This document shows positions 60,860-64,000 of a stretch of 64,000 bases of DNA, in pieces. Position 1 is the first letter of the stretch; every line of letters begins with the position of its first letter. The DNA comes from Muscardinus avellanarius (taxonomy: Eukaryota; Chordata; Mammalia; Rodentia; Gliridae). A model generated the notes under the pieces. The model saw only the letters and a program-made list of their open reading frames with translations, had not been told where the DNA came from and ran no database searches. The stretch spans positions 68,635,023-68,699,022 of the forward strand of contig OY726560.1 in the NCBI GenBank assembly GCA_963383645.1. Reading direction: 5' to 3'. The position numbers were made by a program, and so were the translations under genes.

Positions 60860-61280
60860 TAGTTTTTAGTATGTCATGGATATTTGTGCCCTTCACATTT
60901 ATGAAAAGTATGAGCCAGTTTTTCTTAGAAGGTCTCTCAATTTGTATTTTTTCGAATATTTCCTCATGGTTTATTCACATCTTGCAGTTTTTGAAAAAAA
61001 CTAATAGAAGTGATAAAAAGGCACATGGAGATATTTCATCAGTGGTCATATTATCTTTAATCACTTGGGTAAATTATCTTCCCATTTTCTCCGCTACACA
61101 GTTGCTAATTTATTAACAAGTGTCTTCTGGGTGTGAGAGGGCTATCTTTGAGAATATGTAGATATCCTAAAATTCATCAAAACTTCACCCACTAATTTTC
61201 ACATTCTTTGTTGACCCTTGTCTGCATCAATTAAGGTGATGTTTTCTAATTGGTGATTTTATAATTACATCCAATATTGA
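60860..61280 (-). mobile_element. Probable ancient L1M remnant
   Basis: T-rich sequence resembling old L1M antisense (aaggtgatgttttctaattg near the end). Strongly diverged; the plus-strand open frame 60,871-61,116 is a chance frame. Confidence 0.4.
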
Positions 61281-61284
61281 GCTC

Positions 61285-61415
61285 CTTTTTAAAATATGCT
61301 TTTATTGGTGCATTGTACTCCCATTATTATGTAGTTCATAGGGGCACACATGCAAGCAGTACCTTCCCCCAAGCTCCCTCTCCACTTTCTCTCCTCCCCC
61401 GTGCATGATTTTGAG
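61285..61415 (-). mobile_element. L1 3' terminus fragment
   Basis: Antisense L1 3' end: tgcttttattggtgcattgt is the complement of the terminal ...aatgcaccaataaaagca, followed by C/T-rich sequence complementary to the purine tract. Confidence 0.75.
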
Positions 61416-61682
61416 ATTGGCATTAATAATTTTGAGGCAGGAGCTGGGCGATGTCCTTGAAGATGATTCTTGGCTAGAAGCCTAGGAACAAGATATAAGA
61501 ATAAAGCTTTCTTCACAGGACACCTCTAGGGTGAACAAAGCAGGCCCTCCCTGGGCAGCCCACAAAATAGGCAAAGACCTGCTAGAGAAAGAGTAACAGT
61601 GTGCACACTCACTGCCTGCCTATGCTGGCAAAACAAATTAACACTCACACCTCCCTTTGGAAATTCAGTGAGCAAGCCACAA

Positions 61683-61890
61683 GCCGTGTGTTGGCACACA
61701 CCTGTAATCCCAGTACTTGAGAGACTGAGACAGGAGTATATGAGCTCATGGCCAGCCACAACAACTTGTGAGGCCCTCTGCAACTTAGTGAGACCCTGTT
61801 TCAAAATAAAGAATGAAATCGGGCTGGGATATGTAGCTCAGAAGTAGAGTGTCCCTGGGTTCAAACTCCTGTACCATGTGCACACACTCG
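61683..61890 (+). mobile_element. B1-dID SINE with (CA)n tail
   Basis: Older type; ggctgggatatgtagctcag tail and cctgtaccatgtgcacacac running into (CA)n to ~61,940. Confidence 0.85.
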
Positions 61891-61900
61891 CATGTGCACG

Positions 61901-61943
<43 letters not shown>

Positions 61944-62221
61944 TAAGTGAGCAAATACATAAAAGAACTTGCATAATCTGATGTTCTGAAGTCAGGGCTC
62001 AGAGCCAAAGCTTTGCTCACTGAGCCACACTGGTGAATAAAGAAACTTACTATCCTACTCCAGCAATAACTCATCACATTAACACTGCGTTAGCAACATG
62101 TATTAAAAACAGTGTTAAGAGTGAAAAGTTAGAGTGATTTACTTCAATGTGTTTATACATCAACTTGAAATATAGTGGTGCTCATTTGTTCCATTTTTCT
62201 TTATTAGAAATTGCTATTTTT

Positions 62222-62427
62222 TAGCCAGGCGTGGTGGCGCACACTTGTAATCCCAGCATTTGGGAGGCTGAGACCAGAGGATCACAGTTTGCAGACAGCC
62301 TCAGCTACTTAGTGAGGCCCTCCACAACTTAGTTAGAGCCTGTTTCAAACACAAAGAATAAAAAATAGGGTAAAGGGTGTAGCTCAGAGGTCAAATACCC
62401 CGGGTTCCATCCCCAGACCCATTAAAA
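62222..62427 (+). mobile_element. B1-dID SINE (older type)
   Basis: Complete dimer with 14-bp duplication aaattgctattttt at 62,208-62,221 and 62,428-62,441. Confidence 0.94.
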
Positions 62428-62611
62428 AAATTGCTATTTTTAGGTTTAACTTTGTTTTAAAATTGTTTAAATATTTCAATGGTTTTAAAGTAAAATAATC
62501 AAAATTCTAAGCAATCTTCTATTTCTTTCTTTGTTTGAACCACCTTTCCTTATTCTCTATACTTTCCCTTCTGCCACAGGTAACTTTTAAAAGTCAATCT
62601 TATGCATGTAT

Positions 62612-62612
<1 letters not shown>

Positions 62613-62656
<44 letters not shown>

Positions 62657-62660
62657 TCTG
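62613..62660. repeat. (TG)n microsatellite
   Basis: gtgtgtgtg... with one tatgtgtctg interruption. Confidence 0.93.
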
Positions 62661-62689
62661 TGTTACAGTTTGAAGATTGTTGCAACTGT

Positions 62690-63160
62690 TTGATTTTAAT
62701 ATATGCAAATACGCATCTATATTTTCATTACACTCACCTAGATAAATGGCAGCACACTATAAACACATTTCTTCTCCTAGCCGTTTTTATTTAACAATAT
62801 ATCCCAGGAATCATTCCAAACTATATGGAGATATCGTTTTATTCTTATAACTGTATAATTTTCTATTGTGTGTAAATACACTAAAATTTATCCAGTATTC
62901 TTCTATTAATGGTCATGTAGCTGTTTCTGCTCCTTTGTTATTAAAGTAGTACAACAATGTGTAGCTACATGTATAAGTCTTTTCATATTTTTCCAGTGTG
63001 TCCTTGAAATAGTCATGGAAATAAGACCTTCTGTCCAATGGGTAATTGCAGATATATTGCTTAAGGCATTACAGCATTGCCCTTTATGGTGTCTGGACCC
63101 CTTTTTGAATTCTCACTAACAGCGTGTGGATATAGATATCTCCAGAGCCTCACCAAGAAA
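62690..63160 (-). mobile_element. Ancient L1M-type antisense fragment
   Basis: Antisense old L1: ttaacaatatatcccaggaa, ttataactgtataattttct, ttctattaatggtcatgtag, tccaatgggtaattgcagat, gaattctcactaacagcgtg. Confidence 0.7.
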
Positions 63161-63766
63161 GTATTTTATGAACTTAGAAATTTTTGTCAAACTGATAGAT
63201 AAGCAGTCATGTGTATGTTGTACTTATCTAATTTCAAATAAGATATCATTTTTCAAAAATAAGAGTTTTTTCTGTGAACAGTTTCCTTATATGCCCATTT
63301 TAGTGGGATTATATTTTCCCTATTTTTAAAATCTCCCTACAATGACAGATTCAAAGCTTCATCTGTTATATAAATTGGAAATATTTTTCCTTGATTGCCA
63401 CTTTCCACATTTAATTTTTGTGAGACAGGCTTTAAAAGACAAACACACAAACAAGAACCACAGAAAGAATAATGAACAAAATATACTTGGGTTACTATTA
63501 GAAGGGCTACTTGTTGAAAGGCAAACACATGGCCAATGTAACAGGTCAAACAGTTCTATGGATTTTTTCCTACTTCCAAATATATCATGTGTTGCCTACA
63601 AAGGTCATATGTGAGTGGACAAGAGGTTCTGGAACACAAAAGAAAAGCAAGACAAAGGATCATGACAATTTAAATATGACTCATTAGATACAGGAAATCC
63701 TGGAACCACTCAAAGAAAGAAAGGAATTAGGAATTAACAGAAATAGAAGGAAAAATAGCAATCCAA

Positions 63767-63934
63767 AAGCTGGATATGGCACACACATATAATCCCAGTA
63801 CTCAGGAGGCTGAGACAGAAGGATCAAAGGTTTAAAGATAACCTCAACAAGTTAGTGAGCCCTCAGCAACTTAGCAAGACCCTGTTTCCAAATAAAAAAT
63901 AAAACGGAGGTAAAATGCCCCTGGGTTCAAACTC

Positions 63935-63936
<2 letters not shown>
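63767..63936 (+). mobile_element. B1-dID SINE with (CA)n tail
   Basis: Head agctggatatggcacacaca; tail lost between aaaacgg and aggtaaaatgcccctggg; ends ctccagcacacacac running into (CA)n to 63,980. Confidence 0.85.
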
Positions 63937-63981
<45 letters not shown>

Positions 63982-64000
63982 ACAAATAATATAAAAATAT

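Noticed and set aside
61289..61516. Minus-strand 75-codon open frame
   Set aside because: Overlaps an L1 3' terminus fragment and lacks splice context.

Overview
This 64 kb window is mammalian nuclear DNA, AT-rich and dense in repeats. The dominant short repeat is a dimeric SINE: a B1-like head (gccgggcgtggtggcgcacgc... type) fused to an ID-like, tRNA-derived tail (...gtagcccagaggtagaa...ccagtaccacc). About 40 copies are visible. This B1-dID architecture, free ID copies, and active-looking L1 and MaLR LTRs point to a rodent of the squirrel-related group (dormice, mountain beaver, squirrels). The head and tail differ from what I know of the common squirrel consensus, so I cannot name the species.

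Genes: I can support only one gene, on the minus strand. It shows two internal coding exons, at 43,613-43,785 and 28,817-28,983, joined in compatible phase across a 14.6 kb intron. The encoded segment is polar, acidic and glutamine-rich and looks disordered; I do not recognise the protein. Everything else appears to be intron or flanking DNA of that gene.

Layout. 1-13 kb: AT-rich unique DNA with SINEs, a MIR, and several old or rearranged L1 pieces. 13.2-19.3 kb: an almost full-length sense L1 with a 9-bp target-site duplication, 5' UTR, decayed ORF1 and ORF2, an internal deletion and a SINE insertion. 19.3-30 kb: mostly unique DNA with MIR/L2 relics, SINEs, one coding exon and a MaLR LTR. 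30-35 kb: an ancient antisense L1 and a SINE cluster. 35.0-38.8 kb: an L1 with a 5' inversion of the twin-priming type, carrying three SINEs. 39-46 kb: unique DNA, SINEs and the second coding exon.

The most unusual object is at 46.3-50.4 kb on the minus strand. It runs from an L1-like 5' leader with an AAGATGGCGGC (YY1-type) start, through about 170-bp promoter-like monomers, to a 1.25 kb GC-rich VNTR of strict 50-bp units, and ends in the last ~370 bp of an L1, with no ORF1 or ORF2 between. A 13-bp direct repeat flanks it. This resembles the plan of the hominid SVA retrotransposon, but built from different parts. I propose it as a composite, non-autonomous, L1-mobilised element.

50-64 kb: MaLR LTRs, a GGA microsatellite, a 5'-truncated L1, ancient L1M relics and more SINEs. 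No rRNA, functional tRNA, CRISPR or prokaryotic-type system is present.
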